From Sulfurospirillum sp. UBA1314 (GTDB taxonomy: Bacteria > Campylobacterota > Campylobacteria > Campylobacterales > Sulfurospirillaceae): 13,481 bases of DNA. Positions 1 to 7,796 of the stretch are shown one piece after another. Under the pieces are notes generated by a model. It was not told the origin of the DNA and did no database searches. It saw only the letters and a list, made by a program, of their open reading frames with translations. The DNA lies in assembly GCA_002307095.1 (NCBI GenBank), contig DBTO01000170.1:1-13481 (forward strand). Direction: 5' to 3'. The position numbers and the translations under genes were made by a program. The stretch's first letter is position 1. Each line of letters begins with the position of its first letter.

Positions 1-208
1 TTCCTCTAAGGGATATTTATCTTAATAAATAAACTAGAATAGCAATTTAAGAATTATATCATTGCCAAATGACTTAGCTATGATATTCACCCTTCTCATG
101 GAGAATACTACCTTAAATATATAGCATGAAAATAGCGTAGTTTTAAAATTTATTATTTCCTTCAAGAATGCCCTTACTCCTTTTTTTATATGCGTAAATA
201 GTAAAGGA
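1..208. other. Non-coding left edge, no gene supported
   Basis: This AT-rich stretch lies downstream of the minus-strand GGDEF-EAL gene. I see no open frame with a ribosome binding site. A nine-codon open frame runs from the left edge to a TAA at 30-32 and could be the tail of an unseen plus-strand gene, but nothing supports this. The plus strand contains CCTTACT near 174 and AGTAAAGG near 200. These could pair with one bulge across a loop of about 20 bases, but no T-run follows on the strand that would need one, so I do not call a terminator. Confidence 0.5.
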
Positions 209-2500
209 TTATGCTTTACATGTAAAACTATTTTCTTGGAAAAATTTCAAAAGATCTTCTGTAGAAAGGGGTTTTGCAAAGTAATATCCTTGAAAACGGT
301 CACATCCAAACGCGCTTAAAAGCTCTTTTTGCTCCTTCGTCTCAACGCCTTCTGCAATAATGTGCATGCCAAAGTTTTTCCCTATCGCAATGATATTTTG
401 CACCATCTTTTGCGCCGCATCATCCTCAAAAATTTCATCTACAAAGCTTTTATCGATTTTGAGCTCGTCTATGGGGAGTTTGCGTAACATGCTTAATGAA
501 GAGTAACCTGTGCCAAAGTCATCCATGGAGATTTGAATGCCCATGGCTTTAATCTGTTTTAAAAGGGGGAGAAGAGCGTGAACATCTTCAATGAAGAGAT
601 TTTCCGTCACTTCAAGCGTGATGGAAAGCCTATGAATTTCTGTTTTTTCAATGATTTTCAAAAGATGCTCTAAAAATTCAGGATCCATAAACTGACGCAC
701 TGAAATATTGATAGAGACTTGAAAAGGGTGTTGCAAGCGTTGATGCAACGTGTGTATCTCATGACACACCGTTTCAATAATAAAACGACCAATTTTAGGC
801 ATAAGTCCCGAAGCTTCAGCTAAGGGAATGAAGTGGTTGGGAGGGACAAGCCCTAAACTAGGGCTGTTCCACCGTATCAGTGCTTCAACCCCATAGACTA
901 ATCCTTCGACATCCATTTGGGGTTGATACACCATAAAGAGCTCATTATGCGCTATCGCTTTGCGAAGTTCTTGCTCAATTTGGACATTTTTTAAAAATCC
1001 CTCTTGCATGGCATTGGCAAAAATATGCGCACTGTTTTTCACTTTTTTGGATTCATACAGAGCAATATCGGAAGCGCGCAACAGCATATCAAGACTTTGT
1101 CCATGATCGGGGTAAAGGGCGATACCAATGCTTGCGCCAATGTTAAAATGAAGCTCTTGCACATCATACGGACGTGAGAGCGCATCAATCAATTGTCTCG
1201 CAAAACAGAGCAGCTCTTGGCGTTCGCACAGATGTGTCATCATCACAAATTCGTCACCACCGTAACGAATGACATCGGCACCCCGTGGAAGCATCTCTTT
1301 TAACCGTTTGGCGATTTCCACTAGAACATAGTCTCCAAATTGATGCCCAAAACTATCGTTGATGTTTTTAAAATGATCCATATCAATGTAAAAAAGGCTA
1401 AAAGAAGGCGCATTTTTATAGGTCCAGTTGAAAATATTTTGATGCAAATAACTGCGATTGGGAAGGGTCGTGAGTTGATCGTAAGTGGCTTGATACAAAA
1501 GATCATTACGACGTTTTTCCTCAGCACTGGCAATTAAGTGAAAGAGGAAGAAAAAGAGTCCACCTGAGATGATAAATACAGAAAAATAGAGGGCTACGGT
1601 TTGAAGAAAATCTTTGAGAATCGTATCAAAATAGGTATGTACCACAATCCAAAGTTTATAGGTTTTATTGTATTTAACCGTGGTGAGAAAGCGTACGCCG
1701 TGGTTATCTTCATACGAAAACGAGACAAGAGGCTCATCGCTTTTAAGCTCTTTGGGCGTGAGCTGGTAGATATCAAAAATACTCTCATACATACGATCCA
1801 TCAATGTTTTGGGAAAAGGTGTTTGGTAGGTAAGGTTATATTCCGTCTGCCCTAAAGAGTTGTATTGCTGATAAAAATCACTGTCTCTAATAATCGAGAC
1901 GATGAGGTTTTGACGATGGCGTACGCTATTGATCAATCGATCAAAGGTGCTTGAGAGCTTAAAGAGGGTTGTCATCATAAAAAGAGGATGCCCTTGTTCA
2001 TCACGAATCGTTTTACGAATTGGCATGGCCCATTTTTGAAGTTCAGGAGTAAAATAGGTTCGTCCAAAAACCATTCCGTTTTGTGAAAGGGCATCCATAA
2101 AAGAGTTGTGGCTTTCGGGACGATTTTTAAGATTGGGGATGCGAGTAGTGTTGGAGTCAGAACTTCCGTAAATAAAATCACCCTCAGGTGTCGTTACACC
2201 AAAAGCTAAAATGTCTGGATTTTGCAATAACGCATTGGCATGTTTTTCAATGTTTTGGGGTTCATAAAGATAGTGTGCATCTTCACGAATGGTAACCCCT
2301 AAGATATCCATCAAGCGCTCTTGGGTATCAAACAGTGACTGTGTTGCATTTGCCATCAATTCAACAATATTTTCTTGTGATGTTTGGTATTTTAGATAGG
2401 TGTTTTGCCATTTGAAATAGAGAGTAGTTAAAAATAGGAGTGTCGCGGTTAGGGTTAAAATATAAAAGATAAGCCAGATATTTTTCTTTAAAATCGCCAC
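209..2500 (-). CDS. Membrane-bound GGDEF-EAL protein with periplasmic sensor
   Basis: This is a predicted bifunctional c-di-GMP enzyme of the inner membrane, 763 residues. A transmembrane helix (about 8-28) precedes a periplasmic Cache-like sensor region (about 30-298), then a second helix (about 300-324), GGDEF (about 335-490) and EAL (about 505-755). The cyclase motif is GGDEF at 414-418. An RGAD sequence at 406-409 resembles the inhibitory RxxD site but lies four rather than five residues before it. The phosphodiesterase residues appear intact: E539 of EAL, N598, E630, D660-D661 in DDFGTGYSS, K681, E717 and Q737. Breakdown of c-di-GMP is therefore likely; the synthetic motif is also complete. 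Translation starts at a GTG with AAAGGA upstream, and no alternative ATG occurs before residue 49. It is transcribed divergently from the ABC-F operon. The signal sensed is unknown. The final codons, encoding FTCKA, contain a copy of the 12-bp palindrome. Confidence 0.93.
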   Translation of the reverse strand: MAILKKNIWLIFYILTLTATLLFLTTLYFKWQNTYLKYQTSQENIVELMANATQSLFDTQERLMDILGVTIREDAHYLYEPQNIEKHANALLQNPDILAFGVTTPEGDFIYGSSDSNTTRIPNLKNRPESHNSFMDALSQNGMVFGRTYFTPELQKWAMPIRKTIRDEQGHPLFMMTTLFKLSSTFDRLINSVRHRQNLIVSIIRDSDFYQQYNSLGQTEYNLTYQTPFPKTLMDRMYESIFDIYQLTPKELKSDEPLVSFSYEDNHGVRFLTTVKYNKTYKLWIVVHTYFDTILKDFLQTVALYFSVFIISGGLFFFLFHLIASAEEKRRNDLLYQATYDQLTTLPNRSYLHQNIFNWTYKNAPSFSLFYIDMDHFKNINDSFGHQFGDYVLVEIAKRLKEMLPRGADVIRYGGDEFVMMTHLCERQELLCFARQLIDALSRPYDVQELHFNIGASIGIALYPDHGQSLDMLLRASDIALYESKKVKNSAHIFANAMQEGFLKNVQIEQELRKAIAHNELFMVYQPQMDVEGLVYGVEALIRWNSPSLGLVPPNHFIPLAEASGLMPKIGRFIIETVCHEIHTLHQRLQHPFQVSINISVRQFMDPEFLEHLLKIIEKTEIHRLSITLEVTENLFIEDVHALLPLLKQIKAMGIQISMDDFGTGYSSLSMLRKLPIDELKIDKSFVDEIFEDDAAQKMVQNIIAIGKNFGMHIIAEGVETKEQKELLSAFGCDRFQGYYFAKPLSTEDLLKFFQENSFTCKA
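215..226. repeat. TTTACATGTAAA palindrome, copy 1
   Basis: This is a perfect 12-bp palindrome at the very 3' end of the GGDEF-EAL gene, read there as codons for F-T-C-K. Flanking bases are not shared with the other copies. Confidence 0.85.
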
Positions 2501-2534
2501 GAGATATCCTTTATGAAAGGTTCAATCATTTTAA

Positions 2535-2565
2535 ATTGTAACATCTTTTAAACTAAAATCACCAA
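2535..2565 (-). promoter_or_regulatory. Putative promoter of the GGDEF-EAL gene
   Basis: Read on the minus strand, TGTTACAAT (2535-2543) matches an extended -10 element. A weak -35-like TTGGTG lies at 2560-2565, with about a 19-base spacer. Transcription would start near 2528, giving a leader of about 28 bases before the GTG start at 2500. Campylobacterota promoters usually rely on an extended -10 and often lack a good -35, so the match is plausible but based on sequence only. Confidence 0.4.
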
Positions 2566-2608
2566 GGTTTTACCTGCGTAGTGTAAAAGGCTTTTTTTAG
2601 GGTAAATT

Positions 2609-2635
2609 TTGAAACAAGATACATAATGCTATAAT
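2609..2635 (+). promoter_or_regulatory. Putative promoter of the ABC-F / SUI1 / AEC operon
   Basis: TGCTATAAT (2627-2635) is a perfect -10 hexamer with the TGn extension. A TTGAAA lies at 2609-2614, but its 15-base spacer is short, so the extended -10 is probably the main determinant. The start point would be near 2642, leaving a leader of under 20 bases that carries the AAAGAGAG ribosome binding site (2647-2654) ahead of the ATG at 2660. This is the best-looking promoter in the window. Confidence 0.6.
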
Positions 2636-2659
2636 CCGCGAAAAACAAAGAGAGAATCT

Positions 2660-4255
2660 ATGGTCGAAGTGAACAACTTAACGATGCGTTTTTCGCATCA
2701 GCTTTTATTTGAAAATATTAGTCTGAAATTAGACAAAGGCAAACGTTATGGACTTATCGGTGCCAATGGTGCGGGTAAGACAACATTTTTGAAGATTTTA
2801 TCGAAGCAAATTGACGCAACGAGCGGCAATGTTTCGGTTGAAAATGGTTTACGTGTTGGCGTTTTAAATCAAAATCAGTACGCGTTTGAAGAGTTTACGC
2901 TTAAAGATGCAGTAATGTATGGCAATAAACGCTTATTTGATGCGATTAAAGAGAAAGAACATCTGTATGTCACGGGCGATTTTTCAGACGATAAAGTCAA
3001 TGACCGCTTAGCAGAGCTTGAGATCATCTGTGCAGAAGAAGATCCGACGTATGAAGTGGAAGTGAATATCGAGAAAATTTTAGGTTCACTTGGATTTCCT
3101 GTGAGTGAACAAGAGACGTTAATGAGTGAACTTACCGGTGGTGATAAATTTAAGATTTTGCTAGCTCAAGTCCTTTACCCCAAACCTGACGTTCTCTTCC
3201 TCGATGAGCCTACCAATAACCTAGACCTTGAAGCGATTTCGTGGTTAGAAGAACAACTTATTCGCCATGAAGGAACGATGGTTGTTATCTCGCATGATAG
3301 ACACTTCCTTAACTCGGTTGTGACGAACATTTTAGATGTCGATTTTAAGAAAATTCGTGAATTTACGGGCAACTACGATGAGTGGTATATGGCAGCGAAT
3401 TTAATTGCAAAACAGCAAGAAACAGACAGAGATAAAAAGCTTAAAGAGAAAGAGGAACTGGAAGCCTTTGTAAGACGCTTTTCAGCCAATGCCTCTAAAG
3501 CAAAACAAGCCACTTCACGTCAAAAACGTTTAGAAAAGTTAGACATTGAGGAGATACAAACCTCTTCACGCAGAGATCCAAGCATCGTGTTTCGTATGGG
3601 ACGGGACATTGGTAATGAAGTTTTAGATGTCGAAGGTATTGAAAAAAGCTATGGGGACCAAAAAGTACTTCATAACATTAGCTTTAAAGTGGAAAAAGGT
3701 GAAAAAATCGCCCTGATCGGTCACAATGGTGTGGGTAAAACAACCCTGTGCAATATCCTTATGGAACAACTGGAGTCTGATACAGGCAGTGTTAAATGGG
3801 GTGCTACCATCACGTCGAGCTATTTTCCTCAAAATGCGACCGATATGATCACCGGAGATTTTCAACTCTTTGAATGGTTACAACAGTACGATGAGAAAAA
3901 AGATTTGGACGAAATCAGAAAATGTTTAGGACGTATGCTTTTTTCGGGTGAGGAACAAAAAAAGAGTGTCAAACAGCTCAGTGGTGGTGAGAAACACCGT
4001 ATGATGCTCTCCAAAATGATGTTACAAAAAGGTAATTTTCTAGTCCTTGATGAGCCAGATAACCACTTGGATCTTGAAGCGATTATTGCTCTGGGCGAGG
4101 GACTGTTTAAATTCCCTGGCAATGTCATCTGTGTCACACACGATAGAGAGCTTATTGATGCGTTTGCTAACCGCATCATTGAACTTCATTCTGATGGCAC
4201 GATGATCGATTTTAAAGGCGATTACGAAGCTTTTAGAGAGACGTATGGCAAATAA
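2660..4255 (+). CDS. ybiT: ABC-F family ATPase, YbiT type
   Basis: This is a soluble twin-ATPase protein of 531 residues with no membrane segment. ABC-F proteins bind the ribosomal E site and modulate elongation or relieve stalling, rather than transporting. Domain 1 shows Walker A GANGAGKT (34-41), a modified signature LTGGDK (158-163), Walker B ending in DEP (182-184) and H212. A charged linker (about 250-300) contains RRFSANASKAKQATSR, in the position of the P-site tRNA interaction motif. Domain 2 shows Walker A GHNGVGKT (354-361), signature LSGGEK (440-445), Walker B with DEPDNHLD (464-471) and H494. Length and sequence match E. coli YbiT (530 residues) much better than the uptake-type ABC proteins. 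The usual DEPTNHLD of domain 2 carries D for T at residue 467; the catalytic glutamate E465 is retained. It is first in its operon and overlaps the next gene by 11 bp. Confidence 0.93.
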   Translation: MVEVNNLTMRFSHQLLFENISLKLDKGKRYGLIGANGAGKTTFLKILSKQIDATSGNVSVENGLRVGVLNQNQYAFEEFTLKDAVMYGNKRLFDAIKEKEHLYVTGDFSDDKVNDRLAELEIICAEEDPTYEVEVNIEKILGSLGFPVSEQETLMSELTGGDKFKILLAQVLYPKPDVLFLDEPTNNLDLEAISWLEEQLIRHEGTMVVISHDRHFLNSVVTNILDVDFKKIREFTGNYDEWYMAANLIAKQQETDRDKKLKEKEELEAFVRRFSANASKAKQATSRQKRLEKLDIEEIQTSSRRDPSIVFRMGRDIGNEVLDVEGIEKSYGDQKVLHNISFKVEKGEKIALIGHNGVGKTTLCNILMEQLESDTGSVKWGATITSSYFPQNATDMITGDFQLFEWLQQYDEKKDLDEIRKCLGRMLFSGEEQKKSVKQLSGGEKHRMMLSKMMLQKGNFLVLDEPDNHLDLEAIIALGEGLFKFPGNVICVTHDRELIDAFANRIIELHSDGTMIDFKGDYEAFRETYGK

Positions 4256-4580
4256 GCCACTCTTTTCCATCGGCTCTGCTTTAGATCACGATAGTGCATG
4301 GCAGTTTGAGGAGGATCAAACTTCCTCAAAGCCTTTGGAGATTAAACTGCCAACAAAGCATTTTTTAGTCTTAAAAATGGAAAAGCGCCAAGGTAAGCCC
4401 GTCTCCATCGTAGGCCCTTTTTTTCTGGAGAAAGAAGCGCTCATAAAGCTCTGTTCTTTCGTGAAAAAAAAGCTCGGCAGTGGTGGTACATGTAAAGAGG
4501 AGTGGATGGAGTTTCAAGGCGAGTGTCGCGAAAAACTCAAAACGATTTTAATGGCTGAGGAATTTCGATTTAAGGGATAG
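4245..4580 (+). CDS. yciH: SUI1/eIF1-like translation factor, YciH type
   Basis: This is a small basic protein of 111 residues whose second half (about 40-111) matches the SUI1 fold shared by eukaryotic eIF1 and bacterial YciH. The pattern LKMEKRQGKPVSIVG, then KKKLGSGGTCKE, then EFQGECREKLKTIL follows the E. coli YciH sequence closely, including the glycine-rich GSGGT turn (78-82). The N-terminal 35 residues are variable, as in other family members. In E. coli, YciH has been linked to control of initiation fidelity and to stress-time translation; the role in this organism is inferred. The ATG lies inside the end of the ABC-F gene, with AGAGAG a few bases upstream. The two are probably translationally coupled and may both act on ribosomes. 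The codons for GTCK contain a partial copy of the 12-bp palindrome. Confidence 0.88.
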   Translation: MANKPLFSIGSALDHDSAWQFEEDQTSSKPLEIKLPTKHFLVLKMEKRQGKPVSIVGPFFLEKEALIKLCSFVKKKLGSGGTCKEEWMEFQGECREKLKTILMAEEFRFKG

Positions 4581-4582
4581 AG

Positions 4583-5494
4583 ATGAACTATGTACTGGGT
4601 GCTCTTTTACCGATCTGTTTGATTATCTTTGCAGGGTATGCCTTTAAACATGCGAAATTTCCTTCAACGGATTTTTGGCCCAAGATGGACAAGTTTACCT
4701 ACTACGTTTTGATGCCTTCTCTTTTAGTCTATGAGTTAGCTGTTGCTAAAATCGATCTTACTTACACGGTCACGCTTGTCCTCACATCGCTGGGTGGTAT
4801 CTTTACCATTTTAGTCATTTTAGTGCTTCTCAATAAGATTCTTCATTTTGAACATAGGGCGTTTACCTCCATCGTGCAAGGGGGAATTCGTTTTAATACC
4901 TACGTCTTTTTAGCCCTTGTCAGTGCGGTTTATGGCAAGGAAGGTTTAGTTTTAGCCGCCATTGTGATCGCGTTTGCGATCCCCTTTCTTAATATTCTCT
5001 GCATCAGTATTTTTGCTATTTATCTGCGAGAAGACAGATTTTCTCTGATGGCATTTTTGAAAACAATTCTTAAAAATCCTCTGATTGGTGCCTGTGCAAT
5101 TGGTGGATTGATCAATGCGGGTGGTATCGAAGTTCCGCTATTTCTTTTAAAAAGTGTTGCGATTGTTAGTCATGCCGCACTTCCGATGGGTCTTTTATCT
5201 GTGGGTGTGGGGTTGGAGCTTAAATATTTGAAAGAGGCGAAAAAAGAGTTGGTGGTCTCAACGGTCGCCAAATTAGTTCTTTTTCCTATGATTGCGTACG
5301 GTTTTGCACTTTTGTTTGGACTCTCTGGAATGAGTTTAAGCATTGCCATCATTTTTGCCTCAATGCCAACGGCGACTTCTGCGCATATCTTGGCGAGGGA
5401 GCTGGGCGGGGATGTCTCGTTAATGGCATCGATTACGACGCTTGAAACCTTAACATGTGTAGGAACGCTCTTTTTAATCGTTCCTCTTTTATAG
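4583..5494 (+). CDS. AEC-family (auxin efflux carrier-like) permease
   Basis: This is an inner-membrane secondary transporter of 303 residues with about ten hydrophobic helices in two halves, the layout of the Mem_trans/AEC family. Family-like features are the proline-containing PSLLVYELA segment after helix 1 (45-53), RFNTYVFLAL in helix 4 (103-112), KNPLIGA at 164-170, and the second-half motif FASMPTATSAHILARELGGD (258-277). Bacterial members are often annotated as malate or malonate permeases, but the substrate cannot be read from sequence. It begins two bases after the SUI1 stop, with a strong AAGGGA ribosome binding site at 4572-4577, so it belongs to the same operon. Nothing links its function to translation. 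Its 3' end overlaps the convergent RCK gene by six bases. Confidence 0.88.
   Translation: MNYVLGALLPICLIIFAGYAFKHAKFPSTDFWPKMDKFTYYVLMPSLLVYELAVAKIDLTYTVTLVLTSLGGIFTILVILVLLNKILHFEHRAFTSIVQGGIRFNTYVFLALVSAVYGKEGLVLAAIVIAFAIPFLNILCISIFAIYLREDRFSLMAFLKTILKNPLIGACAIGGLINAGGIEVPLFLLKSVAIVSHAALPMGLLSVGVGLELKYLKEAKKELVVSTVAKLVLFPMIAYGFALLFGLSGMSLSIAIIFASMPTATSAHILARELGGDVSLMASITTLETLTCVGTLFLIVPLL
5461..5490 (+). terminator. Putative intrinsic terminator inside the end of the AEC gene
   Basis: AGGAACG (5461-5467) and CGTTCCT (5479-5485) form a perfect 7-bp stem around an 11-base loop, followed by CTTTTA. Only the plus strand has a T-rich tail, so it would serve the ABC-F operon. The T-run is short and the stem lies within coding sequence, so this is a moderate call. 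No comparable structure is seen for the opposing transcript. Confidence 0.45.
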
Positions 5495-6184
5495 ACTAAA
5501 ATCCATTTTAAAACGTTCGATCTCCGCACTTTTACCAATCACAACCAAAATATCACCTTGATCAAGTTTATGGTTGTGTCCTTCGGTAATGAAGATAAAC
5601 TCCTTTTGAAGCTCTTTATCATGCAGTCCAATGAGGAGCATATTGTAGTTTTGGGTTGGGTAGCATTCGCTCAGCAGTGTGCCATTTAGTGCGGAATGCT
5701 CTGTTATCGTGATTTGTTCCATATTGATATCGGCTTCACCAAAAATCGTTGCATCAATGACTTGCATAATTTCAGGTTGTGTGATGAGCTTATAGATACG
5801 TTTGCCACAAATTTGATACGGATCTAAAATGGTACTCGCTCCCGCAATTTGCAGTTTATGAATGGCATCCTTCGTGTGCGTAGTCGCAACAATATCAACA
5901 TGAGGATCAAGAGCCCGAATGGAAAGGGTCAAAAAGACATTATGAACATCCTCTTCAAAGAGGGTAAAGACAAAGGTAACATCTTCTCCAATTCCAAAAC
6001 TAAGCAGTGTTTCATCATCACTGTAATCCGCAATCACAAGATCAAATCCAAGTTTTTTAGCTTTGGGTAGTAAGCTCGCATCATTATCTATGTAGGTAAA
6101 TGCGAAACCTTGCTCTTTCAGTCTGGCTCCAATTTCAATGGCAGAACGGTTAAACCCAAACAGGAGAATTTTGCCCTCAATCAT
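5489..6184 (-). CDS. Soluble RCK (TrkA_N + TrkA_C) protein, probable channel regulatory subunit
   Basis: This cytoplasmic protein of 231 residues has no membrane helix. The N-terminal half is a Rossmann-like RCK_N/TrkA_N domain (about 4-125) and the C-terminal part an RCK_C/TrkA_C domain (about 145-225). The nucleotide-binding loop is degenerate: GFNRSA at 10-15 replaces GxGxxG, although YIDND (31-35) keeps acidic residues at the end of the second strand. NAD-type binding may be weakened. The ATG overlaps the stop of the upstream K+ channel gene (ATGA) and has AAGGAA at 6192-6197. Pairing this way with a channel that already carries one RCK domain suggests it joins the channel's gating ring, but it could instead serve a Trk/Ktr transporter elsewhere. 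Confidence 0.88.
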   Translation of the reverse strand: MIEGKILLFGFNRSAIEIGARLKEQGFAFTYIDNDASLLPKAKKLGFDLVIADYSDDETLLSFGIGEDVTFVFTLFEEDVHNVFLTLSIRALDPHVDIVATTHTKDAIHKLQIAGASTILDPYQICGKRIYKLITQPEIMQVIDATIFGEADINMEQITITEHSALNGTLLSECYPTQNYNMLLIGLHDKELQKEFIFITEGHNHKLDQGDILVVIGKSAEIERFKMDFSL

Positions 6185-7740
6185 CGCATATTTCCTTGGT
6201 CATTCAATTTACGTAGACTATTGATATGGTGTTTTCGCCCCATGATAATGAGCATATCATGATGATGGAGCATAAAATCCGAAGAGGGATTGAATTGAAA
6301 AGAGGGTGTCTCCTCTTTACGTAAAATGCCAAAGAGCATCAATCGTTTTTCTGAAAGATTCAGTGCTTCCACAGGCTGATTGGCAAAATAAGCGTGTTCA
6401 TGAAGGATGAGAATATCAAAAATGACCCCTGTATTTTCCGTGAGCATCTCATCGAGTGCGGCGTAGGAGATCGGCTGTGTGATGTATTGCGCTCCCATGA
6501 GTCCTATGGTTTCATCGGCACTAAACGCGTAATTCGCCCCTGCTAGAAAATACTTTTTCTTGTGGGTGTTTTTAATGACGCGCGCGATAATAATGATTTT
6601 TTTGCTCAAGCTTCGTGCGGTCAGCGTGATGAAGACATTGAGCTCATCACTGTTGGTGGCACAAATGATTTGTGAAGCGCGTTTGCCCACGCCGAGTTCT
6701 CCTAGGATACGGCTCTTTGAAGCGTCCGCCACGATGCCAATGAGCCCTCGTTGCTGGGCGAGTTTGATTTTATTCTCATCGTTGTCGATGATGACGAGTT
6801 TGTAGCCATCTTCATGCAGCATTTTTGCCACAACTTCGCCCACACGCCCGTATCCGCAGATCACGATGTAATTCTCCAACTTATCGACATCTGCAAAGGT
6901 ACGGCTCTCTTTAAGTTCCACGAGTTTGCTTTGAAATGAGGAGACGATGATGGAGGTTAAAAAAGCAATCGTTGCAACGCCAAAGATGATCAATAGCATC
7001 GCAACCACCATGCCCTCGGTCGTCACAGGAACAATATCGCCGTATCCTACCGTTCCCATCGTGACAATCGCCCAATAAAGCGCGTCAAAGAGTGTGTTGA
7101 TCTTAGGATTTTGCTGTGTTTCAAAGATATAAATCGCCGAACTTCCCGTAAAAATGACAAAGCTGGCAAAAATCGCTAAGGTAAAGAGCTCAAACTTTTT
7201 CTCGGTAATGATCGCCGTAAAGGTTTTCATGCTTCTGGCATAACGAAAAAGCTTGAAGATTCTAAAAAGGATGAAGATACGCAAAAAACGAAGCGGGCGG
7301 AAGCTTGGAAGAATCGCTAAAAGATCAATAATCGCTAAGGGCGAAATAACATAATCCAGCTTTTTCTTCAAAATGGCAAGAATAGCGCGCGTCAGTGAAA
7401 AGGGAAGGTTGTTGTTAATCGCGTACTCATAACGCTCCAAAAAGAGTTTATGGCTATCCGAAGAGATCCAAAAACGTAGCAGATACTCAATAACAAAAAT
7501 GACCAACGAAAACTGAATAAAATCATCTAAATAGATGAGACCATCGGGATGTTTGACTTCATACAGAAGGAACAAAACACTGATAACAACAAGAAAAACC
7601 ATAAAAATATCGAAATAAAATTTGAGTTTTGAGTGCTGATACTCCAAAAGTGTTCGGCAAAATTCTTTGGCACGATGGTACGTTTCTGAGGCTTCTAAAT
7701 AATAGGCGAATCGCACAAAAAAGCTTGTAATCGCGTTCAC
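6181..7740 (-). CDS. Six-TM voltage-sensor-like K+ channel with cytoplasmic RCK domain
   Basis: This inner-membrane potassium channel has 519 residues. Helices lie at about 41-60, 73-91, 131-145, an S4-like segment at 148-169, then 183-205 and 242-266. S4 carries R148, R151, R154, R160, K163, R166 and R169, a voltage-sensor pattern. The pore loop has the K+ selectivity filter TVGYGD (230-235). A TrkA_N/RCK domain follows with an intact GYGRVG loop (296-301) and IIDND (318-322), then TrkA_C to about 505. This resembles the Kch-like and BK-like channel plan. The start is GTG with AAAGG upstream; no in-frame ATG occurs before the first helix. A perfect 6-1-6 inverted repeat spans the start codon. 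The stop overlaps the next gene, a soluble RCK protein. Probable roles are membrane potential and K+ homeostasis; voltage dependence is inferred. Confidence 0.93.
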   Translation of the reverse strand: MNAITSFFVRFAYYLEASETYHRAKEFCRTLLEYQHSKLKFYFDIFMVFLVVISVLFLLYEVKHPDGLIYLDDFIQFSLVIFVIEYLLRFWISSDSHKLFLERYEYAINNNLPFSLTRAILAILKKKLDYVISPLAIIDLLAILPSFRPLRFLRIFILFRIFKLFRYARSMKTFTAIITEKKFELFTLAIFASFVIFTGSSAIYIFETQQNPKINTLFDALYWAIVTMGTVGYGDIVPVTTEGMVVAMLLIIFGVATIAFLTSIIVSSFQSKLVELKESRTFADVDKLENYIVICGYGRVGEVVAKMLHEDGYKLVIIDNDENKIKLAQQRGLIGIVADASKSRILGELGVGKRASQIICATNSDELNVFITLTARSLSKKIIIIARVIKNTHKKKYFLAGANYAFSADETIGLMGAQYITQPISYAALDEMLTENTGVIFDILILHEHAYFANQPVEALNLSEKRLMLFGILRKEETPSFQFNPSSDFMLHHHDMLIIMGRKHHINSLRKLNDQGNMR

Positions 7741-7747
7741 GGTGAAC
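7735..7747. repeat. Inverted repeat across the K+ channel start codon
   Basis: GTTCAC and GTGAAC arms of 6 bp flank a single base, placing the GTG start codon in one arm. It could be an operator or a small hairpin that masks the start. A 13-base symmetrical site can also arise by chance in a window of this size, so the functional call is weak. Confidence 0.3.
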
Positions 7748-7768
7748 CTTTTTTTAAAGTATAAACTC

Positions 7769-7780
7769 TTTACATGTAAA
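7769..7780. repeat. TTTACATGTAAA palindrome, copy 2
   Basis: This is the only perfect copy in non-coding DNA, in the 56-bp gap between the EAL-HDOD stop and the K+ channel start. A weak minus-strand -10-like TATACT lies at 7758-7763, so a protein bound here could affect channel transcription, but the promoter itself is doubtful. Confidence 0.85.
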
Positions 7781-7796
7781 GCAAAATTGCTCGCGT

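Noticed and set aside
40..100. Minus-strand 21-codon open frame from ATG near 100
   Set aside because: No ribosome binding site, no recognisable sequence, and very AT-rich; indistinguishable from chance.
172..208. Possible terminator for the GGDEF-EAL gene
   Set aside because: The stem has a bulge and a long loop, and no T-run follows on the minus strand.
7758..7784. Promoter for the K+ channel gene in the gap (TATACT with TTGCTT)
   Set aside because: The spacer is 15 bases, the -35 is poor, and the leader would be too short to hold a comfortable ribosome binding site.
7780..7791. AGCAA-AA-TTGCT hairpin next to the palindrome in the 56-bp gap
   Set aside because: A 5-bp stem with a 2-base loop is too tight to be a terminator and has no T-run.
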